DNA of 64,000 bases from Thecamonas trahens ATCC 50062 (taxonomy: Eukaryota; Apusozoa; Apusomonadida; Apusomonadidae): contig NW_013657672.1 of the NCBI RefSeq assembly GCF_000142905.1, positions 197,670-261,669 on the forward strand, given 5' to 3'. Position numbers and translations under genes: made by a program. The notes below the pieces were generated by a model. That model was not told the origin of the DNA, did no database searches, and saw nothing but the letters and a program-made list of their open reading frames with translations. Positions 50,064-58,338 of the stretch are shown here, one piece after another. Position 1 is the first letter of the stretch, and every line of letters starts with the position of its first letter.

Positions 50064-52086
50064 GGCACGCCGTCCAAGTCGCGTTAAGCGGCCAGTACAC
50101 AAAGAACACCAGGTGGAAGAGCGCGGTCGGCTGGTAGAGCCATTGCAAGACTACAGCGTCGATTGCATGTCCCAGTGCGCTTAAAGCAGCAAACTCGCCG
50201 CTGCACAACATCGTCGCCCATCCACCCAGCACCACCGGCGGCGAGCTTGTCACCATCACGACCAGCTGCAGCGCATTGAGCAGCCAAGATATCGCCGTGC
50301 GCGCTGGGCCAGCATCGCTTGGCGGCACAAACGGCCCGGTCGGCACGTACAACAGACAGAGAACGAGCGCAAAGACAGCCGAGAGGCCCAGGTTGAGCAG
50401 CGAGCCACAGACAATGACCCAAACGGCCTCCAGAAGCATGATGCACTTGATGGAGAGCCAGAACAGGTGCGACGGCGGCGACAGCGTCGCTACCACCGCA
50501 GGGAGTGCAACAAGCGCAGTCAGCCATACAGCGCCGGCCGCAAACGCAAGTGCCGCAACCGAGGCAAAAAGCGGCGGCACTAGCGCGTGCGCCAGGTGGT
50601 GGAGCTGAGGCAGGAAGGCAAGGACAAGCACAGGCACGGCGTGCACGCTTGTCCATACGCAGAGCACCGAAAGCGCAAGCTGCCGAAGGCCACCGCTCCG
50701 ACTAAAGGCGAAAATGCCAGCCGATACGCGGAGGTAGGCGGCAATGGCGGCGAGGAGCGCAGTGGCGACCACGCAGGCCAGCGGCCACACGTAGTCGCCG
50801 TAAGAGATAAACAGCCGCTCGGTGCCGAGCACGTACAGTCGGAACGAGGCGTGCAGAGACTCGAGGAGGTTGGAGAGAGAGCGCAGCGTGGCTAAGAGCG
50901 TGTTGGCAGCCAAAGTGATGTCGGTCGTGAGCAGCGCGAGATCGGCCGAGCCTCCCGTAACTTCCTTCGGCACGGCAACAAGCGAGAGCGCCGGCACAGC
51001 GTGAGCCGCCACCACACCGGTGGCGGCACGCGGAACCGAAGCCGCCTGGACAGCGAGGAACGAAAAGACATTGCAGAGGATGCGAGCGTGGTACGAGGTC
51101 ATGCCCGCCACGTGAACAAGCGCCCGCAAGTACGGGACTAGCTCGGCCCGCGGCGACGGGTAAGCGACCGCCGACCCGCGGTGATTCGCGACCTGGACCA
51201 CGACATTGACGAGGTCCATGTTGGGAAGAAGGCCGTCGATGCCAACGACGTCCATCGCCCACGAGGCCACTCCAGTGTCGGGCAGCTCGATGCCGAGGAC
51301 TGCAAGAAGCGCGCCGGCGCGGGCGTGGAGGGCATCGTAGCGAAGGTGACCATCGACAGCCGGGCCGGCTGCGTAGTACGCATCCATCCAGGCCTGCAAG
51401 CCAATGGATCGCGCGAGGTTCGGTGGAAGGGCGAGCTGCGGCCGGTGGTCGGCAACCCAAGCCGGAGCATCGGTGAGGACAACAATGAGCGAGCGCGACA
51501 TCCAGCGCGCGTCTTGGACCGCCTGAGCCACCACAACAAGGGCCTCAAGACCTACAGCACCACCGGGGCGGGCAGCAGCGTCATCCAGAGACGCTGAAGG
51601 CGTGGAGGCTAGGAAGGCGTCCCAGTCTGCGAGCGGAAGTGCCGTCGTGATCACGATGGCCTCCTTGCCGTCAGCGCGCGGCGGGGTGTAAACGCCATAC
51701 ACGTTTGCACCAGCCCACATCGACCCGTCGGCGGCGCGCGGTGCATGAAGAGCATATCCGTGCGAGTAGAAGCGGACGCCAAGGCGAGTGGCAAGGGCCG
51801 TAGCGAGGGCCGAGCCGAGGGCGGCGTGAGCCGGAGACGCGGCGTCCGGGCCGAGGGCCAGCGTCGGGCGGAGGCTGGCGAGGGCTCGGTCGACGTCACC
51901 GCGCGAGAGAGTTGTGGCACCGGCGTTGGGCAGCAGTGCATTCTCATCGACGTATGTCGAGTTGAGCAGGCCCGGGACAAGTGCGACCCAGGTGAGGCCG
52001 ACGACGAGCGCGAGCAGGGCCGGTAGGGGCGAAGCAAAGGTAGCGCGGATGGCGGCGCGCAGGCAGCGCCGAGAGGCCAGACCCAT
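50035..52086 (-). CDS. GPAA1: GPI transamidase subunit GPAA1/Gaa1
   Basis: 683 aa from ATG 52086 (MGLASRRCLRA). N-terminal TM (LPALLALVVGLTWVALVPGL), then the lumenal peptidase-like domain (VDENALLP, YGVYTPPRADG, GLEALVVVAQAVQ, LIVVLTDAP, DGLLPNMDLVNVV) and about seven C-terminal TMs (e.g. WPLACVVATALLAAIAAYL, IMLLEAVWVIVCGSLLNLGL). GPAA1 belongs to the ER-membrane GPI transamidase that attaches GPI anchors to proteins. The active-site metals of M28 aminopeptidases are known to be mostly lost in this family. Its 3' end overlaps the ARB2 gene by 29 bp. Confidence 0.92.
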   Translation of the reverse strand: MGLASRRCLRAAIRATFASPLPALLALVVGLTWVALVPGLLNSTYVDENALLPNAGATTLSRGDVDRALASLRPTLALGPDAASPAHAALGSALATALATRLGVRFYSHGYALHAPRAADGSMWAGANVYGVYTPPRADGKEAIVITTALPLADWDAFLASTPSASLDDAAARPGGAVGLEALVVVAQAVQDARWMSRSLIVVLTDAPAWVADHRPQLALPPNLARSIGLQAWMDAYYAAGPAVDGHLRYDALHARAGALLAVLGIELPDTGVASWAMDVVGIDGLLPNMDLVNVVVQVANHRGSAVAYPSPRAELVPYLRALVHVAGMTSYHARILCNVFSFLAVQAASVPRAATGVVAAHAVPALSLVAVPKEVTGGSADLALLTTDITLAANTLLATLRSLSNLLESLHASFRLYVLGTERLFISYGDYVWPLACVVATALLAAIAAYLRVSAGIFAFSRSGGLRQLALSVLCVWTSVHAVPVLVLAFLPQLHHLAHALVPPLFASVAALAFAAGAVWLTALVALPAVVATLSPPSHLFWLSIKCIMLLEAVWVIVCGSLLNLGLSAVFALVLCLLYVPTGPFVPPSDAGPARTAISWLLNALQLVVMVTSSPPVVLGGWATMLCSGEFAALSALGHAIDAVVLQWLYQPTALFHLVFFVYWPLNATWTACLMHSLLPAS

Positions 52087-52355
52087 GTACGGGAGGGGGG
52101 GAAGGGGGAGGGGAAGAGAAGTGGTGCAGAGACAGGGGGGAGGACGCTCGCTCGTTCGCTGCAGGTACAGCCAACCGAAGCCGACCATCGTGAGTGTCCG
52201 TCGAAGCGAGGGCGAGAGCGAGAGCCTTCCCGGCTCAACAGTTGGTGGGTTGCACGGCAGGCGGCAAGACGGCCAGACTCGACTGGGCTCGTGGGGGGCT
52301 ACTCACGTACGGGCTGGGCTCTGACGTGTTTGGCAAGGAAAGTAGAAAGGCCAAC

Positions 52356-54029
52356 ATGACGATGTTTTCGCGCAGGGAGCTGTGCTCGGAGCTTGTGCGT
52401 GCGGTGCACTTGCGGGCGGAGCGGGCGGAGCGTCTGCGGCTGGCAGTTGAGTCGGCCGACGGCAAGGGTCCCCAGGCTGCGATGGCGCTGTACTCGGCAC
52501 TGCAAGAGGGCGCCAAGGCCATGGCCGGATGGGACCGTATGGTTGCCATGTTGATGCACCTGCTCAAGGTCTGCGAGGGCTGCTGGCGGCTGGGCTGCCC
52601 AAACAGCCTCGAGCAGGACGCGGGCGCGGCGCCGGCCAAAGTCGAACGGGCACGGACAGGCCTCGCTCATGGCGGTGAGCTCGGCCTGCCCAACTACCTA
52701 CGGTGCTCGCGGTGCAAGGCTGCCAAGTACTGCTCGGTCGAATGCCAGCGCGCTGACTGGAAGACGCACCGCGCGTTCTGCAAGCGCGGCGCCCGGGCGC
52801 AGCCGCCGGCCAACCCAAACAAGTGGCCGGCCGACTGGGACGCGGTCATGGCCGAGGCGCTGAAGGCCGACCTGCCGCCGCTCACCTGCCCTGACGACGT
52901 GCTGCGCAACGCAGGCGAGGAGCCTGGCGATGCGCCGCCGTTCTGGCACGCCATGGTGAGCGCCATTTTCAACGAGATCCGGGTCGGCTTCCCGTCGCAG
53001 GCCGACGACGCCCACATCAACGCCATCGCCGCTGCCGTTGCCGAGGGGCTCCTCGCCCGCCTCACTGGCTGCCGCGCCATGATGTCCGAGGAACCAGCGC
53101 TGCAGACAATTGTGGGCGAGCGCGGAACGAGACGACTGGCGGAGCTGTACCACCGCGCCGACACGCGTGGACTCAACCTGTTCTGGGAGTCGCTCATGGT
53201 CCGGATCACCGGCCGAGCCTTTGCCATGCTTGGCGAGCACGAGTCGGTTGTCCTTGCCGACTTTACCTACGAGTCAGGCATGATGACGCGGCTCCGGTTC
53301 GAGGTGGCGTACCGGTTCTTTGACAAGGTTGACAAGGTCGAGCTGTTCGAGCTGATCCACGCTCGCGCCGCAATCTGTCTCTTTATCGAGAATGAGTGCC
53401 ACCGGCTGTTCAAGGTCTGGCGCGGCATGCCGACAGCAAAGCACAAGTCGGCGCCGGCAGTCACTGAGAGCAAAGGCGACGAGGCCCAAGGAGGCTCGGT
53501 CGACAAAGGCCAGGCTGAGAGTGCAGCGGCGGCAAAGCCGGCGGGCGACGCGGCGGGCGAGGCCGGTATGGGCCTTGTCACCACTCTTGTCTCGGATGCC
53601 ACCATTCCAAGCGTGTTTGCCGGCAAGGCCAAGGACGAGCTGCCGGCAACCCCGCTGGCGGCGGCAAATATCCTCGGCGAAGCTGGCCACCGGTCGATGG
53701 ACTCAGACCACCTCGCGCAGGTCATCACTCTCATTGCTCGCGGCCCGCACGCACTGTCCGGCATCATGCGGCCGCGTGGCTCCATCCCACCATCGTGGGA
53801 TCCGTATCTGGTGGTGCCCGAGGTGACGGCGCTCGTCGAGGCCAAGTATCCCGATGAGTCGGCACACGACATCAAGACGCTTGTGGCCTCGGTCGTCGGC
53901 ACCATCACCTGCACATTCAAGGTCTCGACCTTTGAGCCTGACCAGTTTGTCTTTCACGAGGACGGCCTGAAGGCCAACCTCGAGCGAGTCCGGGCCAAGC
54001 GGGCACGGGAGCTGGAGAAAGCCAGCTGA
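52356..54029 (+). CDS. MYND-finger protein, otherwise unknown
   Basis: 557 aa from ATG 52356 (the open frame upstream starts with GTG at 52194). An N-terminal helical region, then a MYND finger (CEGCWRLGCPN to CSRCKAAKYCSVECQRADWKTHRAFC, about 75-145) that includes an insert between the first Cys pair and the rest. The C-terminal 400 residues are helical with no family I recognise; conserved-looking pieces are WDPYLVVPEVTALVEAKYPD and FKVSTFEPDQFVF. An Ala/Lys-rich linker lies at about 365-405. MYND fingers bind Pro-rich partners; a scaffold role is inferred. Confidence 0.72.
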   Translation: MTMFSRRELCSELVRAVHLRAERAERLRLAVESADGKGPQAAMALYSALQEGAKAMAGWDRMVAMLMHLLKVCEGCWRLGCPNSLEQDAGAAPAKVERARTGLAHGGELGLPNYLRCSRCKAAKYCSVECQRADWKTHRAFCKRGARAQPPANPNKWPADWDAVMAEALKADLPPLTCPDDVLRNAGEEPGDAPPFWHAMVSAIFNEIRVGFPSQADDAHINAIAAAVAEGLLARLTGCRAMMSEEPALQTIVGERGTRRLAELYHRADTRGLNLFWESLMVRITGRAFAMLGEHESVVLADFTYESGMMTRLRFEVAYRFFDKVDKVELFELIHARAAICLFIENECHRLFKVWRGMPTAKHKSAPAVTESKGDEAQGGSVDKGQAESAAAAKPAGDAAGEAGMGLVTTLVSDATIPSVFAGKAKDELPATPLAAANILGEAGHRSMDSDHLAQVITLIARGPHALSGIMRPRGSIPPSWDPYLVVPEVTALVEAKYPDESAHDIKTLVASVVGTITCTFKVSTFEPDQFVFHEDGLKANLERVRAKRARELEKAS

Positions 54030-54058
54030 CCACGGCTGGCCACGACCTAATCAAGGAG

Positions 54059-54814
54059 TCAATTGGCTGGTGGCGCAGCAGCGCGCGGCGACGACGGTGG
54101 CGACACTGCCGGCGAGACAGCCGGCGACACTGCCGGCGTCGCCGACCGGCTCATGGCCACCCCGTCGATGACGGGCATGATGCGCGAGAACGAAGGCGTA
54201 CTTGGCACAGCCGCAAGATGGGCCCGCGCAACTTGGAGGCGCATCTCGTCGCCCGCAAGGCCGTACGCGGCCCAAAGGCGGAGCGAGTAGAGTGCGTCGA
54301 CAACTGGATCGTGGACGCCGGCCTGGATGTCGACGCCGAGCAAGTGAAGAACCTCGTGGCGCAGGGAAAACGTGGTGAACTTGCGGCGGAACCAAGGCGG
54401 GGCCTCGACGCGGAAAAGCTTGCCGATATCAATGGCCTCTTCATAGTCTCGCCCGGGTACCAGCCCCAGCCATGTTGTGTCCTTGTGGATGTTCTGCCCG
54501 ACCAGCCGCGCGTTACGCGGGAGCAAGGCCCGGACCGCCGCCACCGTCTCGTCAAACGGCAGCACCGTCCTCGTTGGGTCGGCAAAATCGGCCTCGGTCA
54601 GCCCCGTCAGCGGGGTGAGGTACGAGAAGACCGGCCTCGATGGCGACACCAGTGCGTCCAGTACCGTCTGCTCCGTCTCGTCCACCACCGCCACCCGCGC
54701 AACCATCCGGTCCGCATACCCGGGTCCGTCGGCCACGCACTCGACGTCGATAGAGAAGGTGGCCACCGGAAAGTCGGCGTCGAGCTGGGTCAGCCACCGG
54801 AACGAGACGCCCAT
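54059..54814 (-). CDS. DEDDh 3'-5' exonuclease (REXO4/ISG20-like)
   Basis: 251 aa from ATG 54814. DEDDh motifs: FSIDVECV (Exo I, D-x-E), LLPRNARLVGQNIHKD (Exo II, with Asp) and HDPVVDALYSLRLW (Exo III, H-D). The PLTGLTEADF and LVSPSRPVFSYLTPLTG segments match the REX family. Role by family: RNA 3' end processing, for instance of rRNA precursors in the nucleolus. The tail has repeated AVSP units and ends Pro/Ser/Ala-rich. Divergent from FEN1 with 312 bp between starts, and 29 bp from the stop of the convergent MYND gene. Confidence 0.88.
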   Translation of the reverse strand: MGVSFRWLTQLDADFPVATFSIDVECVADGPGYADRMVARVAVVDETEQTVLDALVSPSRPVFSYLTPLTGLTEADFADPTRTVLPFDETVAAVRALLPRNARLVGQNIHKDTTWLGLVPGRDYEEAIDIGKLFRVEAPPWFRRKFTTFSLRHEVLHLLGVDIQAGVHDPVVDALYSLRLWAAYGLAGDEMRLQVARAHLAAVPSTPSFSRIMPVIDGVAMSRSATPAVSPAVSPAVSPPSSPRAAAPPAN

Positions 54815-55126
54815 GTGGAGAGAAAGTATGAGAAGGGGGAAGAGGGAAGAGAGAGGGAGAGAGGAAGAGAAGCTGTGTTGTCTTTGGGGAGTTGCTGCCA
54901 AGCAAGCTGCGGGGGGGGGGGGGGAGTTGGAGGGTAGAACGGGGCGGGCGGGCGGAGCCGAGCTGTGTGTTGCCGGCTGCCAAGTCGCACAGTCGCCGAC
55001 AACGCAATGCAGGTTGGAGACGGAGACAACGCTTCTCTCGGATATTGCTTCCGGGCCGTAAGCACACACACACACACATACACACACACTCTCTCTCTCT
55101 CTCTATTCCTCTCAACCCGCAATAGC
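54815..55126. promoter_or_regulatory. Divergent region between exonuclease and FEN1, with CA/CT repeats
   Basis: 312 bp. Contains a G12 run (54911-54923), then (CA)n and (CT)n tracts at 55063-55104 that end about 20 bp before the FEN1 ATG. Likely both promoters; the pyrimidine/CA tracts probably lie in the FEN1 5' UTR. Confidence 0.5.
55063..55104. repeat. (CA)n-(CT)n compound microsatellite
   Basis: Roughly 14 CA units (one TA interruption) followed by about 8 CT units, close to the FEN1 start codon. Confidence 0.92.
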
Positions 55127-56481
55127 ATGGGAATTAAGGGCCTGACGCGGCTGATATCGGACAATGCGCCTGAGGCCATCACGTATAAGAAGATCGGGGC
55201 CTACCAAGGCCGCCGTATTGCTATCGACGCCTCGATGTCCATCTATCAGTTCATGGTACGCAGAAGAGCAGTAGTACAGGGAGAGGGGTGTGGGGAGGGT
55301 GTGGAAGGCAGCCGGGGTGTATGGGGGGGGGGGCAGGGGGGCGGGGGCTGGGGATTGTTGGATAGAGGGGGGAGGGGGAGGCGGGGAGGGGAGGGAGGAG
55401 GAAAGATTCTACATGCCTCACCTTGAATGTGGTGTTTGTGTTTCAGATTGCGGTTCGTCCGGGCATGGACGGAATGATGCTGACGGATGCATCCGGTGCC
55501 GAGACATCGCATCTTGTGGGCCTGCTGTACCGCACGATTCGGCTGATGATGATGGGTATCAAGCCGCTGTACGTGTTTGACGGCAAGCCGCCCGAGATGA
55601 AGTCCGAGGAGCTGGTGAAGCGGCGCGAGGCGCGGGCAAAGGCCGAGGCTGAGCTGCTCAAGGCAACCAAGGCCGACGACGCCGAAGCGATCGAAAAGTT
55701 CTCGAAGCGGACGCTGCGGGTGACCAAGGAGCACATGGCCGAGTGCCAGCGGCTGCTCACACTCATGGGCGTGCCGTGGATTGAGGCGCCGTCCGAGGCT
55801 GAGGCCCAGTGCGCGGCGCTGGCCAAGGCTGGAAAGGTCTTTGCTGCCGGCTCGGAAGATACCGACACACTCACCTTTGGGTCACCGATTCTGCTGCGCA
55901 ACTTGACGGCGTCTGCGGCGCGCAAGCTCGACATCATGGAGCTGGACCTTGAGCGCGCGCTCCAGGGTCTCGGGCTTACCATGGCGCAGTTCATTGACGT
56001 CTGCATCCTGTGTGGCTGCGACTACTGTGACTCGATCCGCGGCATCGGCCCGGTCCGCGCCCTGCAGTTCATTAAGCAGTACGGATCTATCGAGGGCATG
56101 CTCGAGAAGATCGACACGACAAAGTACGTTGTGCCCGACAACTGGAACTTTGCCGTCGCCCGCCGCCTCTTTACGGACCCGGACGTGATGCCGGCCGACC
56201 AGGTCGACCTCAAGGCCAACGCCGAGGCTGGCCTTGACGAGACCGGCCTCATGCAGTATCTTGTCGAGGAGAAGGGCTTTGACACCGTCCGCATCTCCCG
56301 CGCGGTCCAGAAGATCAAGGACATCCGCAAGAAGGCAAAAGGCTCGCAGACCCACCTCGACTCGTTCTTTGGCCGCCCTACCGTCATCGTCAACCAGAAC
56401 CGCAAGCGCAAGGCCATCGCCGACGCCAAGGCCAAGCGTGCTGGAAAGAAGCGCAAGGGCAACGGCAAGCCGCGTAGGTAG
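55127..56481 (+). CDS. FEN1: Flap endonuclease 1
   Basis: Exon 1 55127..55255 (43 codons), intron 55256..55446 (191 bp; GTACGC to TTTCAG, G-rich), exon 2 55447..56481; 387 aa. Splicing yields SIYQFM joined to [12 protein letters not shown]1 motifs: [10 protein letters not shown] start (the N-terminal Gly is essential for the active site), [37 protein letters not shown] and [10 protein letters not shown] (catalytic acids), [18 protein letters not shown] (helix-hairpin-helix) and a PIP box QTHLDSFF for PCNA binding near the C-terminus. It cleaves 5' flaps in Okazaki-fragment maturation and base-excision repair. The C-terminal basic tail ([19 protein letters not shown]) fits a nuclear signal. 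Confidence 0.97.
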
Positions 56482-56492
56482 TGCCCCACCGC

Positions 56493-58169
56493 TTACATAA
56501 CACCTACCCGCTCCTCACACACACTCGTAACAACAGCTTGGAGGCCTGCAAGAACAGCCTTGGGGTGCGACGGGGAGTCGATAACAGACACCGTCGCACC
56601 ACCGGCACTCGCGACGGCGACCGTGTCAAGGGCTCGCCCTGCGAGCGGCGCTGCTGAGGAGTAGAGCAAAACTCGCGCAGCTGCCGGAGCCAGCAGTGCG
56701 GGCCACGAGTCGGTATCGTCAAGTAACCCGACAAAGACATCGACACTGGCGATGCCAAGCGCATCGTTGACAACCCCGACAGTGAGGTGCTCGATGTGCG
56801 AGCTGCGGGCAGCCTTCAGCTTGCGAAACTGGTCAAGACCAACTTTGAGCACCGGGGATATCCCGATGCGTATGCTTCCACAACTCGTGGCCAGGCGAGG
56901 CGTCGAGGCGGGAGGCGGGGGTGGAGCGATCCGCGAAGCCTGCGTCGTCGCCGCCAAGGCACCCCCAAAAAGCTCGCGGCTTTTGGCAAGGTACGCCACC
57001 ATGCGCGCTTGCTGGGGATGGATGTCGGGGTCACTGGCGTGGACAAAGTTCAGCGCTTTCATCGCCGCGCCGGTGTCATCTCCCAGCAGCCACGTCTCTG
57101 CGGCGGCAGGAAGCACCGCATCCAGCCACGGATCGGCCAATGCATCAAGTCTAGCGCAAAGCACGACAAGCCGCGGAACAACAACCGAGACGGGACTCTC
57201 CAGAGCCCGCCATGCGGAGAGCGAATGGATCGAGTAGCGCGTCGACATCCCAGACATGTAGCCATGGACAAGTACTGCAGCCAGGTGGTAAGACGCCGGG
57301 CCACTGCGGCCAAAGCCGGGACCGGTCGGATCAACCAGAAAAACGACACAGGCCTCGGCGGCAACATCGACCATGGCGTCAAGGCCAAGGCGCATCGCAT
57401 GCGCGTACTTGAGCTGGAAGAGCTTGGATGCAGTGCCAATGCCAGCCGGCGGAGTGAGCAAAACGTGGCTGCACTCGCTGTCCAGGACAACGTTGGGCAA
57501 GCTGAGAACTCGCCGCGTCTCGAGCTCGATCGACGGCTCAAGCTGGTGGTCAGGATCCAAGGCATCCGCGAGATGTGCCAACGATGCCCTGTAATCGCGC
57601 GAGCCAATCGGAACCACATCAAACGGCAGCAGCTCGGCGCTGCGGCCCGGCGACGAGCTTGTGCCGTCCAGAGCCTCCGCCAGCGACTCCCGACACGCCG
57701 ACGAGCAATCACCCGAGGCCGGTGTGAGCCATGGAAGCTCGACCGCCTGCAAAGCGATGCCGTCCGAGCCGTCGTGAAATGCGATGTTGGCCATGTGCGG
57801 CGGCAGCGCAGGCTCGATGGCGAGTCGGCCACCTGGAAGATCCGGTGCAAGGAGGCGCGCATCGCGGGCGTCGAGTCCAGCGATGCCGTCGTCGAGGCAG
57901 ACGGCCCGAAGATACGCCGCGGCGACTCCAGAGCGGCGGCTCCGCATGGCCACATACTCTGCCATCGATTGATGCTTTGCACCTGGTAAAGCAGCAGCGG
58001 CGGCGGCGATGGCGGCCGAGTCGCCTAGGTCGGCGCGGAGTCCCCGCGAAGCGACGAGCCCGTCGCGGGCGCCTCGTGGCGGCTTGGTGCCCAACATCGA
58101 GTGAGCCAAGTAGACCTGGAGTGCCAGTCCCAGAGCGAGCGCCACCAGCAAGGCGCTTCGCTCCCACAT
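56493..58169 (-). CDS. Single-TM (signal-anchor) protein, function unknown
   Basis: 558 aa from ATG 58169. An N-terminal hydrophobic segment (residues 5-22, ALLVALALGLALQVYLAHSM) without an obvious cleavage site suggests a type II membrane protein with a large lumenal or extracellular domain. The rest is a globular, Ala/Leu-rich sequence with several Cys and conserved-looking pieces such as HMANIAFHDGSDGIALQA and VVFLVDPTGPGF, but I match it to no family. Stop is 11 bp from the convergent FEN1 stop; its start is divergent from the CNG-like channel (169 bp). Confidence 0.65.
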   Translation of the reverse strand: MWERSALLVALALGLALQVYLAHSMLGTKPPRGARDGLVASRGLRADLGDSAAIAAAAAALPGAKHQSMAEYVAMRSRRSGVAAAYLRAVCLDDGIAGLDARDARLLAPDLPGGRLAIEPALPPHMANIAFHDGSDGIALQAVELPWLTPASGDCSSACRESLAEALDGTSSSPGRSAELLPFDVVPIGSRDYRASLAHLADALDPDHQLEPSIELETRRVLSLPNVVLDSECSHVLLTPPAGIGTASKLFQLKYAHAMRLGLDAMVDVAAEACVVFLVDPTGPGFGRSGPASYHLAAVLVHGYMSGMSTRYSIHSLSAWRALESPVSVVVPRLVVLCARLDALADPWLDAVLPAAAETWLLGDDTGAAMKALNFVHASDPDIHPQQARMVAYLAKSRELFGGALAATTQASRIAPPPPPASTPRLATSCGSIRIGISPVLKVGLDQFRKLKAARSSHIEHLTVGVVNDALGIASVDVFVGLLDDTDSWPALLAPAAARVLLYSSAAPLAGRALDTVAVASAGGATVSVIDSPSHPKAVLAGLQAVVTSVCEERVGVM

Positions 58170-58338
58170 GGCTTGCTGGCGTTCGAGGGAGTTGGCGCGA
58201 GAGTGGAGTGGGGCGTGAGTTGGGGGGTGCGAGCGCTCAACCCTGCGCGGACAAGGCAGAGAACGACACCGGCACTCCTCTCAGTCTCGCAGCAGCACCG
58301 CCACACACAACGTCGGAGTCCCGTAGCCTAGCAGTGTG

